Made by a program: the position numbers and the translations under genes. The notes below the pieces were generated by a model, which was not told where the DNA came from, did no database searches, and saw only the letters and a program-made list of their open reading frames with translations. From JARIHD01 sp035758825 (GTDB lineage Bacteria; Patescibacteriota; Saccharimonadia; Saccharimonadales; UBA4665), in assembly GCA_035758825.1 (NCBI GenBank), contig DASTWA010000004.1, positions 13,225-77,224 of the forward strand: a stretch of 64,000 nucleotides of DNA, in the 5' to 3' direction. Positions 15,792 to 25,478 of the stretch are shown here, piece after piece (position 1 is the stretch's first letter; every line of letters starts with the position of its first letter).

Positions 15792-17638
15792 AGACATTGA
15801 TAGTAGATGGTCAGATGTGGCAAACAAATGCTTATTTCCGTGGTATGGGCGGCTATGCCTTCGGGCTTTTAAGCGCAGTGGTTGCGGCTAACGAGGACAT
15901 AGAGCTACACATTGTTTTAAACGAGCGAATGAACCACGACGAGTCACGAATTAATGGAATTAAAAGTTGGCTGCCCGCGGCTAAGATACACATCGTAGCG
16001 TTGCCTCATGAGCCAAAGCCGGACAGTGGCGAAGAAGAGCGTGCTGCTGCTGCACTGGATGCTCTGATATCAGGGTTGGGGCGTAAGTATGAAGAGATAT
16101 ACTATTTCATTCCTGCACTGTTCCTTTTCCAATACTGCGCGGTGTTCCCATCTAACGTCCGTAAGGTACTCCTATTTCACGACCTTATGCCACTCATATA
16201 TCGCAAGGAGCTTGGCAAATACTTCCCGCCACACATATACTTCCCGCGTTTCAGGACAATTTTTGAAGCCGATCTAATTGTGACGAACTCCCAGACAACT
16301 GCTACAGACCTCTTAGCTTATATGGGCTTAGATGAGACCAGGGTGGTCAATATAGACGGCTCTTTGAATGAGCGATTGGTCCACGATGACAGTATCAAGC
16401 AAGACGCCCGTGACGTACTTGATCGTCTCGGTTTGCGTAACATACCATACATAATGATGCCAACGGGGGGCTTGGAGAACAAGAATAACGTACGGGCTGT
16501 CGAGGCCTTTAGATTACTGTGTGACGCCGGCGATACGAAAACACAGCTGGTAGTGACGTCATTCTTCAGTGATTTAGCGAAACGAGAGCTTCAGCTTATT
16601 GCCGGCGATAGGATCACATTCACTGGCAATATCGACAACGAAGACTTGCTTATTCTTTATACCCACTCTACGGCGTTGTTGATGCCGTCCTTATATGAAG
16701 GTCTTGGTCTGCCGGTTCTTGAAGGCGTGGCACATGATAAGCCCGTTGCATGTTCGGATGTCCCTGTATTTCAGGAGATCCCACGGTTTAATGATGCCTT
16801 GTATGTTTTTGACCCATTTGATGTTGAGGATATCGCACGTGCCCTGGGGGACGCCCTCAAGAAGCGTGAATTTGCCGCAAGGCAAAAAAATTACCCGGAG
16901 ATTCTTAGGAAATATAGCTGGCGGCGCTCGGCTGATATTTTTGTTGAGGCGATCGGTAATGAGGCCCACTTCACTCGCAAAGATCAACCAATAACCAAAA
17001 AGTACGCCGTTCTTTGCCCAGATCCGCGAAAGAATAAAGACGTTGCAGATTTCGCCCAGCGGATGTTTGCTTATGCGCAACGGGCCGGCGTTGACATAGT
17101 CTACTTTATCGATCCAGGCGGTGACGATGAGGTAGGTTCTTTGATTTTCCCAGACTACATCCGGTCACTGGCGCTCTGTTACGACATCGATAGAGTTTAT
17201 GCAAAGATGCGTGAGACGGACTTCGATGAGATTCTGCTTTTCCCACGCAATGACAGCCGGTTCATCAAGCTGCATCGAGCAGTATTGAGCATTCCAGGAT
17301 ATGTATATGTCTCAGACACAGGCTATGAATCGATACTCAAGGAGTTGGCGGAAAAGAAGATGATAAGTGACTCCCAGATGTCGGCAGAACGGCTAGTAAT
17401 CAGGAAGGCACATGAGAATGAGGCCTTCGATGGTGTGTCTATGGTTGCCAGGGCAAAGGGATTAATAGTCGAGCGCCCAATGATGTCGCTGGTTAATAGG
17501 GCACTCCAAGCGTTTAACCTAAAGGTGCCAGTTCTTGAAGTAGACGATAGTCACAAGGTGAAGGAGGGGAAGAACGTGCATAAAAAGCAGCAACAGGCAT
17601 TCGGTGAGCTACTGACCTTCATCGGAGGCAAAAAATAA
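15788..17638 (+). CDS. Two-domain glycosyltransferase
   Basis: A 616-residue protein. Residues about 1-385 are a GT4-type GT-B enzyme (IPYIMMPTGGLENKNNVRAVEAF, then LMPSLYEGLGLPVLEGVAHD, the E-x7-E motif). The remaining ~230 residues form a second domain starting near KKYAVLCPDPRKNKDVADF, with RFIKLHRAVLSIPGYVYVSDTGY. It resembles the N-terminal half of another GT-B domain without its donor-binding half. Two such proteins in series could add alternating sugars, or the second domain may only bind acceptor. Start and stop overlap the neighbours (ATGA and TAATG). Confidence 0.85.
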   Translation: MKTLIVDGQMWQTNAYFRGMGGYAFGLLSAVVAANEDIELHIVLNERMNHDESRINGIKSWLPAAKIHIVALPHEPKPDSGEEERAAAALDALISGLGRKYEEIYYFIPALFLFQYCAVFPSNVRKVLLFHDLMPLIYRKELGKYFPPHIYFPRFRTIFEADLIVTNSQTTATDLLAYMGLDETRVVNIDGSLNERLVHDDSIKQDARDVLDRLGLRNIPYIMMPTGGLENKNNVRAVEAFRLLCDAGDTKTQLVVTSFFSDLAKRELQLIAGDRITFTGNIDNEDLLILYTHSTALLMPSLYEGLGLPVLEGVAHDKPVACSDVPVFQEIPRFNDALYVFDPFDVEDIARALGDALKKREFAARQKNYPEILRKYSWRRSADIFVEAIGNEAHFTRKDQPITKKYAVLCPDPRKNKDVADFAQRMFAYAQRAGVDIVYFIDPGGDDEVGSLIFPDYIRSLALCYDIDRVYAKMRETDFDEILLFPRNDSRFIKLHRAVLSIPGYVYVSDTGYESILKELAEKKMISDSQMSAERLVIRKAHENEAFDGVSMVARAKGLIVERPMMSLVNRALQAFNLKVPVLEVDDSHKVKEGKNVHKKQQQAFGELLTFIGGKK

Positions 17639-18849
17639 TGGCCAAGAAACGAATTCTCGTCGTAAACACATTCCCCATCAAGAACGCATTAACCGGCGGT
17701 CAAAAACGTGAAGAGGCGATCGTACATACCTACAAGAAGGCCTTCGACACGGTGCAGTACGTCGGTGTTTTCTTCAACGAGCATTACAAAGAGTATGACC
17801 CTGCAGATATCCCCATTCCGCCTGAACTTGTTGAAACCATGCGTCAAAGTCCACACACAGGAGATATCGTATGTGGCAAAGCGATCTACGATAACCCTAC
17901 TGTTAAGCGCAAGATGACTGCCCTGCTGAAGCGCCTCAAACCCGACATAGTACAAATAGAGCAAGTATTCCCGTACTTTGGTATGAAGCCTTTATTGGCA
18001 GAGCTGGGGATGAACCCTAAGATCGTATTTAGTTCGCATAATGTCGAGGCACCCCACAAGAGGGAGATTCTTGAAAGTGTCGGTATGGACAAAAAAGAAG
18101 TAGACCCTATTGTAAAAGAAATTGATGATGTAGAGAAGGATCTGACTAGGGTCAGCGAACTGGTTATCGCCTGCACCGAATCCGATAGGCAATATTATGC
18201 CAAATATGGCGCCAAGAAGTCGATTGTAGCCCGTAACGGCATGGCGCCCATAAAGACAACACAAGAGGCGCTGTCGAAGTGGCGAAAGTATTTTGCTGAG
18301 CATAGCATCAACAAGAAGGCGGTCTTTATCGGGAGTGCCCACCCGCCCAACTGGGTTGGCTTTGAGCAGATGGTTGGCACAGGTGTTGGCTTCATGCCCT
18401 TTGATTCAAGGATCCTTTTAGTCGGAGGCATATCCGACTACTTCGAACAGAACTTCCACGAAGAGTATAACCCATATCATTTAACGTTTTGGCAGCGGGT
18501 AATTCCTTGTAATCGTCCAGACAACGACAATCTTGCCGCAATCATTAAGCTTGCCGACGTAATCATCTTGCCTATGACTGAAGGTGGTGGTTCTAATTTG
18601 AAAACTGCAGAGGCAGTGCTTTCTGGTCGGCCGGTGGTCGGTACCTCACACGCCTTCCGTTCCTTTGATGAGCTCAAAGATCTTCCGAACGTGTATATTG
18701 CAGATACGCCCGATGCATTTAGGGATGCTATTGTGAGAGCGATGCGTGGACCAATAAAACCCCGCAACGCATCAGAGAGAAAATTGGCAGATTCTGTATT
18801 ATGGGAAAATTGCTTGGCTGGCGCCGTGAAAGAGGTTGGTAAATTATGA
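17638..18849 (+). CDS. Glycosyltransferase, GT-B fold
   Basis: A 403-residue protein opening with RILVVNTFPIKNALTGGQKREE (glycine-rich acceptor loop). It contains KIVFSSHNVEAPHKREIL and, in the C-terminal domain, VIILPMTEGGGSNLKTAEAVLSGRPVVGT. There GGGSNLK with a following glutamate replaces the usual E-x7-E region, as in some GT4 subfamilies. It overlaps both neighbours by one to four bases. Probably one more step of the same glycan assembly line. Confidence 0.85.
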   Translation: MAKKRILVVNTFPIKNALTGGQKREEAIVHTYKKAFDTVQYVGVFFNEHYKEYDPADIPIPPELVETMRQSPHTGDIVCGKAIYDNPTVKRKMTALLKRLKPDIVQIEQVFPYFGMKPLLAELGMNPKIVFSSHNVEAPHKREILESVGMDKKEVDPIVKEIDDVEKDLTRVSELVIACTESDRQYYAKYGAKKSIVARNGMAPIKTTQEALSKWRKYFAEHSINKKAVFIGSAHPPNWVGFEQMVGTGVGFMPFDSRILLVGGISDYFEQNFHEEYNPYHLTFWQRVIPCNRPDNDNLAAIIKLADVIILPMTEGGGSNLKTAEAVLSGRPVVGTSHAFRSFDELKDLPNVYIADTPDAFRDAIVRAMRGPIKPRNASERKLADSVLWENCLAGAVKEVGKL

Positions 18850-20192
18850 GTAGGCAAAAAATTTGGATCGATATGACAGACCTGAATGTGTGGTCTGGTC
18901 ACATGACCGGAGTACAACGTGTGATTTACCAGAACGCCGTACGCTTTGCCGCATCCGACAAGTACGATGCCCATTTCTTTGTATTTGACCCGGCCCAAAA
19001 GGTCTTTGCGGAAGTTTCGTTTGATGAGATTCGCGAACGCATCGAGTCGTCGGCGTCATCCGATGATGATCGTGGCAGCTCATATAGAAGCTTAAAACAA
19101 CGCCTTAAGCATGCTCCCCGTGCGGTCATTAGGCGAATGCCTGCGTCTGTTAAGCGGCGCGTGCCAACGGTCGTTAAGCGGGGAGTGAAGAAGAGCGCCC
19201 GCATTGGACTCCGCGCCCTTCGAGAGGCTAAGCAGCAGCTGGACGCTAAACGAATTGTGACTCCCCTGCACAGAGAGATTGCTGATTTCTCGAGAGGTGA
19301 CACAGTGCTTCTTATGGGCAAGACATGGGATCTTCCTGACCTTATGCCTTCGCTTGGGCAGCTCAAGATGGATAGAAAATTCCGAATAATACATTTGGTA
19401 CATGACCTTATCCCTATTTTCGAAGTCCATCTTTTTGGCCCCGGGTTGTTCGAGCCTTATACCCGGAATATGTTTGAAATCTGTAGCTTGAGCGACGGTA
19501 TCTTAACAAATTCCAAGGCGACCAAAAAAGATGTCGAACGTTTCTGTGAAGAACTCAATATACCAATGCCGCCAGTGGTGTCAGTCCGCCTGGGGGACGA
19601 TTTGCTTGAGGTTGACTTGCCAGAAGATGAACCGTCCCCAGACGAGCGTATTAAGAAGGGCGAGTTTATTCTACAGGTGGGAACTATTGAAATTCGAAAG
19701 AACCACCAGCTGGTCTATATGGCCTATCGTGAGGCCGCATTAAGGGGTATATCTTTGCCGACATGGGTAGTTATGGGAGGTCAGGGATGGCTGACGGGCG
19801 ACGTTATTTGGCAGATGGAGCATGACCCGCTTGTAAAAGACCGAATCGTGATCTTGCGTGGTTTCCCGGATCGCGCCCGCCTATGGCTATATAAAAACTG
19901 TCGATTCACTGTTTGTCCCTCTACTTACGAGGGGTGGGGTATGCCGATTGGTGAGTCTATGGCCTATGGCAAAGTTTGTATTACCTCGAAGACCTCGTCT
20001 ATGCCTGAAGTCGGCGGAGACTTTGCAGACTACGTTTCGCCTTATAACAGTCAGGATATGCTCGACAAGCTAGTAGAATACATGGATGACTCCAAGCTAG
20101 CTAAACGTGAGAAGCAAATCAGAGCCGGGTATAAGATTACAACCTGGGACGATACGTTTAATAAAATTGAACAATTCGTCAGTGGTCTCTAG
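18846..20192 (+). CDS. Glycosyltransferase family 4 with basic insert
   Basis: A 448-residue protein. The N-terminal strand IWIDMTDLNVWSGHMTGVQRVIY is typical of GT4 enzymes of the WbpX/mannosyltransferase kind. A strongly basic insert at about 75-125 (APRAVIRRMPASVKRRV and similar) could anchor the enzyme at the membrane. The C-terminal domain has FILQVGTIEIRKNHQLVY and PSTYEGWGMPIGESMAYGKV (E-x7-E). It is the last gene of the plus-strand run; the next gene is convergent. Confidence 0.88.
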   Translation: MSRQKIWIDMTDLNVWSGHMTGVQRVIYQNAVRFAASDKYDAHFFVFDPAQKVFAEVSFDEIRERIESSASSDDDRGSSYRSLKQRLKHAPRAVIRRMPASVKRRVPTVVKRGVKKSARIGLRALREAKQQLDAKRIVTPLHREIADFSRGDTVLLMGKTWDLPDLMPSLGQLKMDRKFRIIHLVHDLIPIFEVHLFGPGLFEPYTRNMFEICSLSDGILTNSKATKKDVERFCEELNIPMPPVVSVRLGDDLLEVDLPEDEPSPDERIKKGEFILQVGTIEIRKNHQLVYMAYREAALRGISLPTWVVMGGQGWLTGDVIWQMEHDPLVKDRIVILRGFPDRARLWLYKNCRFTVCPSTYEGWGMPIGESMAYGKVCITSKTSSMPEVGGDFADYVSPYNSQDMLDKLVEYMDDSKLAKREKQIRAGYKITTWDDTFNKIEQFVSGL

Positions 20193-20215
20193 CTATTAAG
20201 CTACAGGGAGCCACT
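20181..20215. terminator. Hairpin between convergent genes
   Basis: Arms AGTGG (20181-20185) and CCACT (20211-20215), with an inner TAGCT/AGCTA pair, overlap the end of the plus-strand glycosyltransferase gene and the stop of the minus-strand membrane gene. There is no clear T-run, so intrinsic termination is only possible. Confidence 0.35.
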
Positions 20216-22145
20216 ACTTAATGACTATAACTTCGTAATTGCCGTCGGCGGGTAGGGCCTTGCGCATTTCGTTTTGGGTTTGCTCACTGACTAGGATGTA
20301 GGTTCGCTCGTCGCGTCTGGAGTAATCGCCAATGAACTGCTTGAATACCTCATATCGTTTTTGTTGGGCTAGAATGGCTATTGTGTGTCGGTTTTCTGGC
20401 CGGTATTGGTCCAGCATGTCTGTGACCAGGTTGAAGAACATATCTTCTTCATAAGAACGGCCTGTATAGGAAATGATGTTTCGGGGTCTCACTCCAGAGT
20501 CGATGAGATGCCCTGCCTCAGTAGTGAGGGGTTTCTGGACGTTTGTATTCGTACCTTTGGCATACACAAGGAACCCTCTACCAACCGATAGATACATCGC
20601 GAGAACCCCAAATACGACCACAGTTAGATATAGTGTTTTAACGAGGCCGACAAATATCTCGACCTTTGACAATAAATAGGTCAACGCAACGCCAATAGCA
20701 CCAAGTAGGATTATGTACCCCAGGTAGGTCGATTTCGTGTAGTAATACGACAGCTGTCCTGTAAGTACGGTTTGGACTGCATAGAAGAAAAGAACTAGAA
20801 CTAAGGGACTTGTTAGGACGATGCCAATATCGAAAAGTCGCTTAGAGTCTTTTGCGGTCTTTTTCCGAATCCCGGCGAGCAGCATTGTGAGTAGTACGCC
20901 AAGAATTAGGACCAAGTAGCGACCATGGTCGGGCGATGCAATGCCACCGTCGTTGGTGAGTGAATTTACACCCGTGTGGGTGTCGAACAGGAGAATGAGA
21001 ACTTGCGGCAGTGATAGTACCAAGGCGGCGCCAATAAACCACCACTGCCAGTTGCTAGTGAAGACTCTACTTGAGCGATCAAGTACGACCTTATTACCCC
21101 ACGCCGCCGCCACTAAAGCCGTAAGGGCTACAATAACAGTGAGTATCCACGTGTAGGCAGCAGCCACGGCAAATAGGCTTGCTGAGCCAAATGCTATGTA
21201 CCGTACAAGCCGGTCGGTCGTTTTGTGGTAAATTATGAGGCCCAGAAGCGTGCCGCAGAGCGCAGCTACAGTTGTAAGGAATGACTGCCCAGCAAAAGCG
21301 ATCTGCGGAAAGATAAGCGTGTTAAAGATGATGAATAAGGTGGCTGACATGCCAAGTTGAGTGACCAGCCCTAGTTTTTCCTGCTTTTGTCTCAGATATG
21401 CCACTGATTGAGCGATGATTTCGGCAAGTAGGATAAGTAGCGCCGCATAGATCAGGATCATTCCTATGCGATAAATGCCAATTAGCAGTCGGACATCGTC
21501 GAGCGTTTTATTTGTCAGGTCGAAAATACTTCTTCCAAAGAGTGACAAATTAAAGTGCAGCCCTTGCGGGTAGCTAGTGACTGGCGAATCGATATTGAGG
21601 TCTGGCTGGTCAGTTTTGTCTACTTTTGAGACGTATCCTTCAACCGATATATCGGCGCGATACATTTGGATGTGTGCTGCATCATCGTACCCGAATGCAG
21701 AATAGTGTAATAGATTGCTGGTCGAGAGATTAAGCAGTATAGGTAATGAAAATGTTGAGCAAATGAGTACTACTGAGCCGATCAGGACCCAATGTGGTTT
21801 AACGCCGGGGTTGTCGGCGCGGGGCTCACGATTGACATATCCAAGGATGGCAACTATTGCAGCCATATTCACTAGTACGATCAACCAGATAGGGACATAT
21901 ACACCTACTATTCGGCAAGCCATTGCCACCACAGAGTTGATAGCTATAAATGTGAGTAGGCTGAGCGCAAAGTTGGCTAGGTAGGATGTATAAAAGCGTT
22001 TCGCAAAAATCTTAGCTGCCAGCCATGTCCATCCAATTAGCACGCCGAGCAATGCCAAGACAGAAAGTTTAGTTACGGAGATTAGGAGAAGAGAGGCGAA
22101 CGCCAAATACTGAGTACTTTTTAATGAATGCAGAAGTCTTTGCAT
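20214..22145 (-). CDS. Large polytopic membrane protein, GT-C-like
   Basis: A 643-residue protein with about 13 hydrophobic segments. The first long extracytoplasmic loop has FGYDDAAHIQMYRAD near residue 153. A DD pair at this place followed by His is the arrangement of the catalytic acidic residues of GT-C enzymes, which use polyprenyl-phosphate sugars outside the membrane. The C-terminus is a soluble ~130-residue tail ending in a beta-strand (NYEVIVIK). A GT-C glycosyltransferase acting on surface glycan or protein is the best reading, but no named family is certain. Confidence 0.75.
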   Translation of the reverse strand: MQRLLHSLKSTQYLAFASLLLISVTKLSVLALLGVLIGWTWLAAKIFAKRFYTSYLANFALSLLTFIAINSVVAMACRIVGVYVPIWLIVLVNMAAIVAILGYVNREPRADNPGVKPHWVLIGSVVLICSTFSLPILLNLSTSNLLHYSAFGYDDAAHIQMYRADISVEGYVSKVDKTDQPDLNIDSPVTSYPQGLHFNLSLFGRSIFDLTNKTLDDVRLLIGIYRIGMILIYAALLILLAEIIAQSVAYLRQKQEKLGLVTQLGMSATLFIIFNTLIFPQIAFAGQSFLTTVAALCGTLLGLIIYHKTTDRLVRYIAFGSASLFAVAAAYTWILTVIVALTALVAAAWGNKVVLDRSSRVFTSNWQWWFIGAALVLSLPQVLILLFDTHTGVNSLTNDGGIASPDHGRYLVLILGVLLTMLLAGIRKKTAKDSKRLFDIGIVLTSPLVLVLFFYAVQTVLTGQLSYYYTKSTYLGYIILLGAIGVALTYLLSKVEIFVGLVKTLYLTVVVFGVLAMYLSVGRGFLVYAKGTNTNVQKPLTTEAGHLIDSGVRPRNIISYTGRSYEEDMFFNLVTDMLDQYRPENRHTIAILAQQKRYEVFKQFIGDYSRRDERTYILVSEQTQNEMRKALPADGNYEVIVIK

Positions 22146-22210
22146 ATTTACGGCCCCTAATTCTCACAAACAATAGTAGCCCTAATTATAAGCCCATAGT
22201 AGCCTAAAGG

Positions 22211-24409
22211 CTAGGGGACGATGACTGATTGCCAGACTATGCCACCCATGTGCCAAGATGCACCAGGTGCGTACTCAACGATTGGCTGGAAGTGTTCGTT
22301 GTAGGTTCCAGAAGGTGTGTTGGCGGGGACGGTAATAGGGAAGCTGAATTCAGCGATTTGCCCAGGCGCAACGACGTGTTGGTTGGCTGCCAGCGTGTTG
22401 TTATCTGATTCGTAAACCTTGTTGAAGGTTTTGGCGGGTCGGCTCCCGGTTGGCCAGCCTTGGCTGAAGTTACTTACGCGGTTAATGGGCCAGCTCGTCG
22501 CAAAGTGTACCGGGAAGAGGCCGCCAACCCAAGATGCATCATCGTACCACTTTAGTGACCCTGTGTTTTTCATCCTAAACCACATCGTGCCGGTCTCCCC
22601 TTTGTTTACTGTGGGGTATGAGCTTTGCGAAACGTAACTTGCTTGGTAGTGGCCTCCATTGACAGTAACATCTTGGTATACACTACTGCCATTCACGGGC
22701 CAGTCACGGGCACCTTCGCGGATGAGTACGAAATGTTCCCTCTGAGCACCTAGTATCTGGTAAAGCGGGGCGCTTATCTTGAATTCAAATTTAGCGATTT
22801 GCCCAGGCGCCACAGTGTGTTGGTTGGCTGCCAGAGTCGTCCCATCTGCTTCATAGACGGCAGTGAACGACGTGGGCCTAAACGTATTTGCCCAGCCACT
22901 CGTTGCGAAGGCGCTTGTGCGATTCATCGGCCATGAGGTGGATAAGACGACCGGCCAGTCGCCATTGGCGGCTGCATTTGTGCGGTCGTACCATGTCGAG
23001 GTGCCTGTGTTCTTGAAGACGAAGTGCATACTCGACTGTTCATTAATCCCAAGTGTCGGATATGGGCTCTGGTATTGGTAGGCCGATCCGACTGAGGTCA
23101 GGACATCGATTACCATATGTATGGTGTCGCCACCCATATACCAGCCGAATCCTGGAGCGCCTTCACGGATCGGCATAAAGTACTCTTTGTACTTGCCGAC
23201 ATATAGATCCTTAGGAACTTTGACCTGGATATCGTAGCGAGCGATTTGCCCGCTTTCAACGACGTGTTGGTTGGCTGCCAGAGTCGTCCCATCTGCTTCA
23301 TAGACGGCAGTGAAAGTGGTGGCAGGCCGACTGACAGAAGCCCAGCCGGACCCTGCGAACTCGCTAACCCGATTTACAGGATTGGAAGTTGCTAAAACTA
23401 CCGGAGGAGTGGTTGGCCCTGCTGCTGCTGTGTCGTACCATGGCAAGTTGCCATCGTTTTTATACTGGAGCGTGATGGTGGTTTGTTGTCCTTGCTGAAG
23501 GGTTGGATAGCTGCTTTGTGAATGATAGTTGGCGCTATAGAATGGCGCTATTGTTGGCCCAAAATAACTTTCGAATAAAGCTACAAAGTTCTGGTTGCCA
23601 TGAAAGTGGGGAGTGTACCAATAGAGCGCTGCCGTCGCCCCGGTATCCATATGGACGGCTACACCGTCAATTGTCTTATAGCCGTCGTAATATACTACTT
23701 GGCCGTTCGGGCAGCTCTTACGATTCCCCTGAGTCATGGGGCCGCTATAGCAGCTCGAAAGGTCGTCGGAGTTATCCCAACTGCCCCTAATTATTGCCCA
23801 GCCGACATTTCCGAGTGAACGCTGTTGACCGAACTTTAATAACCAGGCTGCGCGAATAACCTGTTGTGAAAACCCTGCCTTTGATGCGCTGTTTACACAT
23901 ATACCACTCACAGATGTGTAAGTTGTGCCATTGCGAGTGTAAAGGTTAAGCCCCGAATAACTGTAGCTTCCTCCGCTGTCAGGGCAGCCGTATCCCACTG
24001 CCTTAGAAATTGTATTTGTAGAGCAGCTGGTACTTGTAATTAAGCTTTGTTCTTTTTGTAAGGTAGTAAGGATCACCTGAGGGTTGATATCGTAAGCCTG
24101 CGCGGCGTGATAGATAATCGTGCCGGCACTGACATTGCCGCCGTAGGTATAGCCTCCTGATGGTGAGTATCCTGTGGGGTCTGGTGCACTAAAGCCGCTG
24201 TTGGTGCTTAGACAGCTTCCTTTTGCGTTCAGGAACGCGTCGATTTGAGCGGCTGTCATACTGTTCTTGTTGTTGAATATACTGTCGTCAATGAGCCGGT
24301 CGCGATTAAAGTATGCCGAGGCGGTGCCCGCATGAAAGGCGACAAAGACAATTGACAAGACTGCTATTAAAGCTATTTTTTTGACGTGTAATCTGGCTAT
24401 TTTTATCAT
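22211..24409 (-). CDS. Secreted protein: lysozyme-like N-terminal domain plus three NBR1/Ig-like repeats
   Basis: A 732-residue exported protein. A basic start, hydrophobic core and ASA-Y cleavage region (residues about 1-33) form a signal peptide. Residues about 35-285 resemble a lytic-transglycosylase-like fold: AAQAYDINPQVILTTLQKEQSLI, where the glutamate of KEQS sits where the catalytic acid is expected. Several cysteines could form disulfides. Three copies of a ~145-residue beta domain follow (about 290-435, 436-585, 586-732), each with a W-Y-D pair and ANQHVV-x-GQIA, as in NBR1-type Ig domains. The last copy ends the protein. A role in binding or degrading host cell wall is inferred. 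Confidence 0.8.
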   Translation of the reverse strand: MIKIARLHVKKIALIAVLSIVFVAFHAGTASAYFNRDRLIDDSIFNNKNSMTAAQIDAFLNAKGSCLSTNSGFSAPDPTGYSPSGGYTYGGNVSAGTIIYHAAQAYDINPQVILTTLQKEQSLITSTSCSTNTISKAVGYGCPDSGGSYSYSGLNLYTRNGTTYTSVSGICVNSASKAGFSQQVIRAAWLLKFGQQRSLGNVGWAIIRGSWDNSDDLSSCYSGPMTQGNRKSCPNGQVVYYDGYKTIDGVAVHMDTGATAALYWYTPHFHGNQNFVALFESYFGPTIAPFYSANYHSQSSYPTLQQGQQTTITLQYKNDGNLPWYDTAAAGPTTPPVVLATSNPVNRVSEFAGSGWASVSRPATTFTAVYEADGTTLAANQHVVESGQIARYDIQVKVPKDLYVGKYKEYFMPIREGAPGFGWYMGGDTIHMVIDVLTSVGSAYQYQSPYPTLGINEQSSMHFVFKNTGTSTWYDRTNAAANGDWPVVLSTSWPMNRTSAFATSGWANTFRPTSFTAVYEADGTTLAANQHTVAPGQIAKFEFKISAPLYQILGAQREHFVLIREGARDWPVNGSSVYQDVTVNGGHYQASYVSQSSYPTVNKGETGTMWFRMKNTGSLKWYDDASWVGGLFPVHFATSWPINRVSNFSQGWPTGSRPAKTFNKVYESDNNTLAANQHVVAPGQIAEFSFPITVPANTPSGTYNEHFQPIVEYAPGASWHMGGIVWQSVIVP
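22817..22867. repeat. 51-bp exact direct repeat, copy 1
   Basis: Identical to 23264-23314 over 51 bases, within the codons for the ANQH-x(2)-GQIA region of the second and first Ig-like repeats of the secreted 732-residue protein. A third copy near 22376 is clearly diverged. Confidence 0.85.
23264..23314. repeat. 51-bp exact direct repeat, copy 2
   Basis: Second copy of the repeat at 22817-22867, 447 bases away, which equals one ~149-codon domain. Exact DNA identity, including third codon positions, points to recent duplication or gene conversion between Ig-like domains. Confidence 0.85.
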
Positions 24410-24999
24410 GGCGTGACCTCTAGTGGGAGTGCGTCGTCAGCTGACAAAGAATTACTGCCGCTCGTTGCTTTGGCCTGAACTTTCCAGGCGCCCGTGGTAA
24501 GGCCTATGTCCCCGGGCTTCCAGGTCCAGTATGCAGCTCCGCCGTCGTCAGTTGTCTTTGCCTCAAGTTTCAACGTAGTACTCCCTTTTACAAAAAATAT
24601 TTGGCAAGTTATCTTAGGTGTGGTCTCGCAGCTTGACTGGAGGAGAGGGGCTTCAGAGAGTGAGAATTTATGTGCGCTCACAAAATTGCCTGATACTGCC
24701 TTTATTTCCTTCGAAGGAGTAACTGGTTCGTCCGACTGCCCCTTAGTGTCTGTAAAGGTGTCGCCTTCGCGTTCGCCCTGTGTTGTCTGGCTGTCTTTGG
24801 AAGATGCGCTGTCCCCAGAGTTTTGCTCGCCTTTTGTATATTGGCTGCCGGAAGTTGGCTTAGGCGTATCTTTGTCTAGAAAATGTATGACGCTGGTGAG
24901 TTCAAGGATTAGGGTGATGATAACCAGAGCTGCAATAACGAGGCCGATTCTCGTAAATAACCTGCGTTTATTTGTTTTTTTTGTGTATCTTTGTTTCAT
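24406..24999 (-). CDS. Membrane-anchored protein with C-terminal beta domain
   Basis: From ATG 24999 the protein has 197 residues; a TTG nine codons earlier is an alternative start. It has a basic N-terminus (KKTNKRRLFTR), a membrane segment (about 16-36), a Ser/Thr/Gln/Asp-rich linker (about 40-95) and a compact beta-type domain with a Cys pair (SCETTPKITC) and YWTWKPGDIGLTTGAWKV. The ending overlaps the start of the secreted Ig-repeat protein by four bases, so the two are coupled and may act together at the surface. No named family. Confidence 0.75.
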   Translation of the reverse strand: MKQRYTKKTNKRRLFTRIGLVIAALVIITLILELTSVIHFLDKDTPKPTSGSQYTKGEQNSGDSASSKDSQTTQGEREGDTFTDTKGQSDEPVTPSKEIKAVSGNFVSAHKFSLSEAPLLQSSCETTPKITCQIFFVKGSTTLKLEAKTTDDGGAAYWTWKPGDIGLTTGAWKVQAKATSGSNSLSADDALPLEVTP

Positions 25000-25077
25000 A
25001 TTTTCGTACTTTGAACTATATAACAATGAGGCAAAGGCGGCAATAAAGTAGGGAAGTTTTACAACGGCTTAAGCGGT

Positions 25078-25431
25078 TTACTTGTTGCCGCTTACTAGGA
25101 TAATTCCGAGAACAACTAGCGCGATGCCCACGACCTTGAGTAGGGTAAAGGATTCCTTGAAGAGAAGAAAAGACGCAATAAAAATAATAGCGTAGGTAAA
25201 GCCTGCCGCGATAGGAATAATATATCCCAGATCATATTTTGATATGAGGTATACGTAAAGCGCGAAGCTTATGAAATAAGCGAACAGACCGGCAACGGTG
25301 AAGAAATTTATATTTACGTGTATCTTATGGTCGACGACGGATATTGGCAGGCCTGAAGAAGCGCCATATTTCATTATGATAAGCGCCGATGACGTCATAA
25401 ATACGTAGAGAGCAATAATCAGATTTGCCAT
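25078..25431 (-). CDS. Small four-helix membrane transporter (SMR/EamA-like)
   Basis: A 117-residue protein with four hydrophobic helices and the LGYIIPIAAGFTYAIIFIASFLLF segment plus a closing GIALVVLGIILVSGNK, which fit the SMR/DMT superfamily. In glycan loci, relatives such as ArnE/ArnF move undecaprenyl-linked sugars; others export drugs. The location beside sugar-modifying genes favours a lipid-linked sugar flippase subunit. TACAAT (reverse of 25440-25445) lies eight bases before the ATG. Confidence 0.75.
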   Translation of the reverse strand: MANLIIALYVFMTSSALIIMKYGASSGLPISVVDHKIHVNINFFTVAGLFAYFISFALYVYLISKYDLGYIIPIAAGFTYAIIFIASFLLFKESFTLLKVVGIALVVLGIILVSGNK

Positions 25432-25478
25432 GTCGGTATATTGTACAGAAGTTACCTATATTCTGTCATCTTTTTAGA

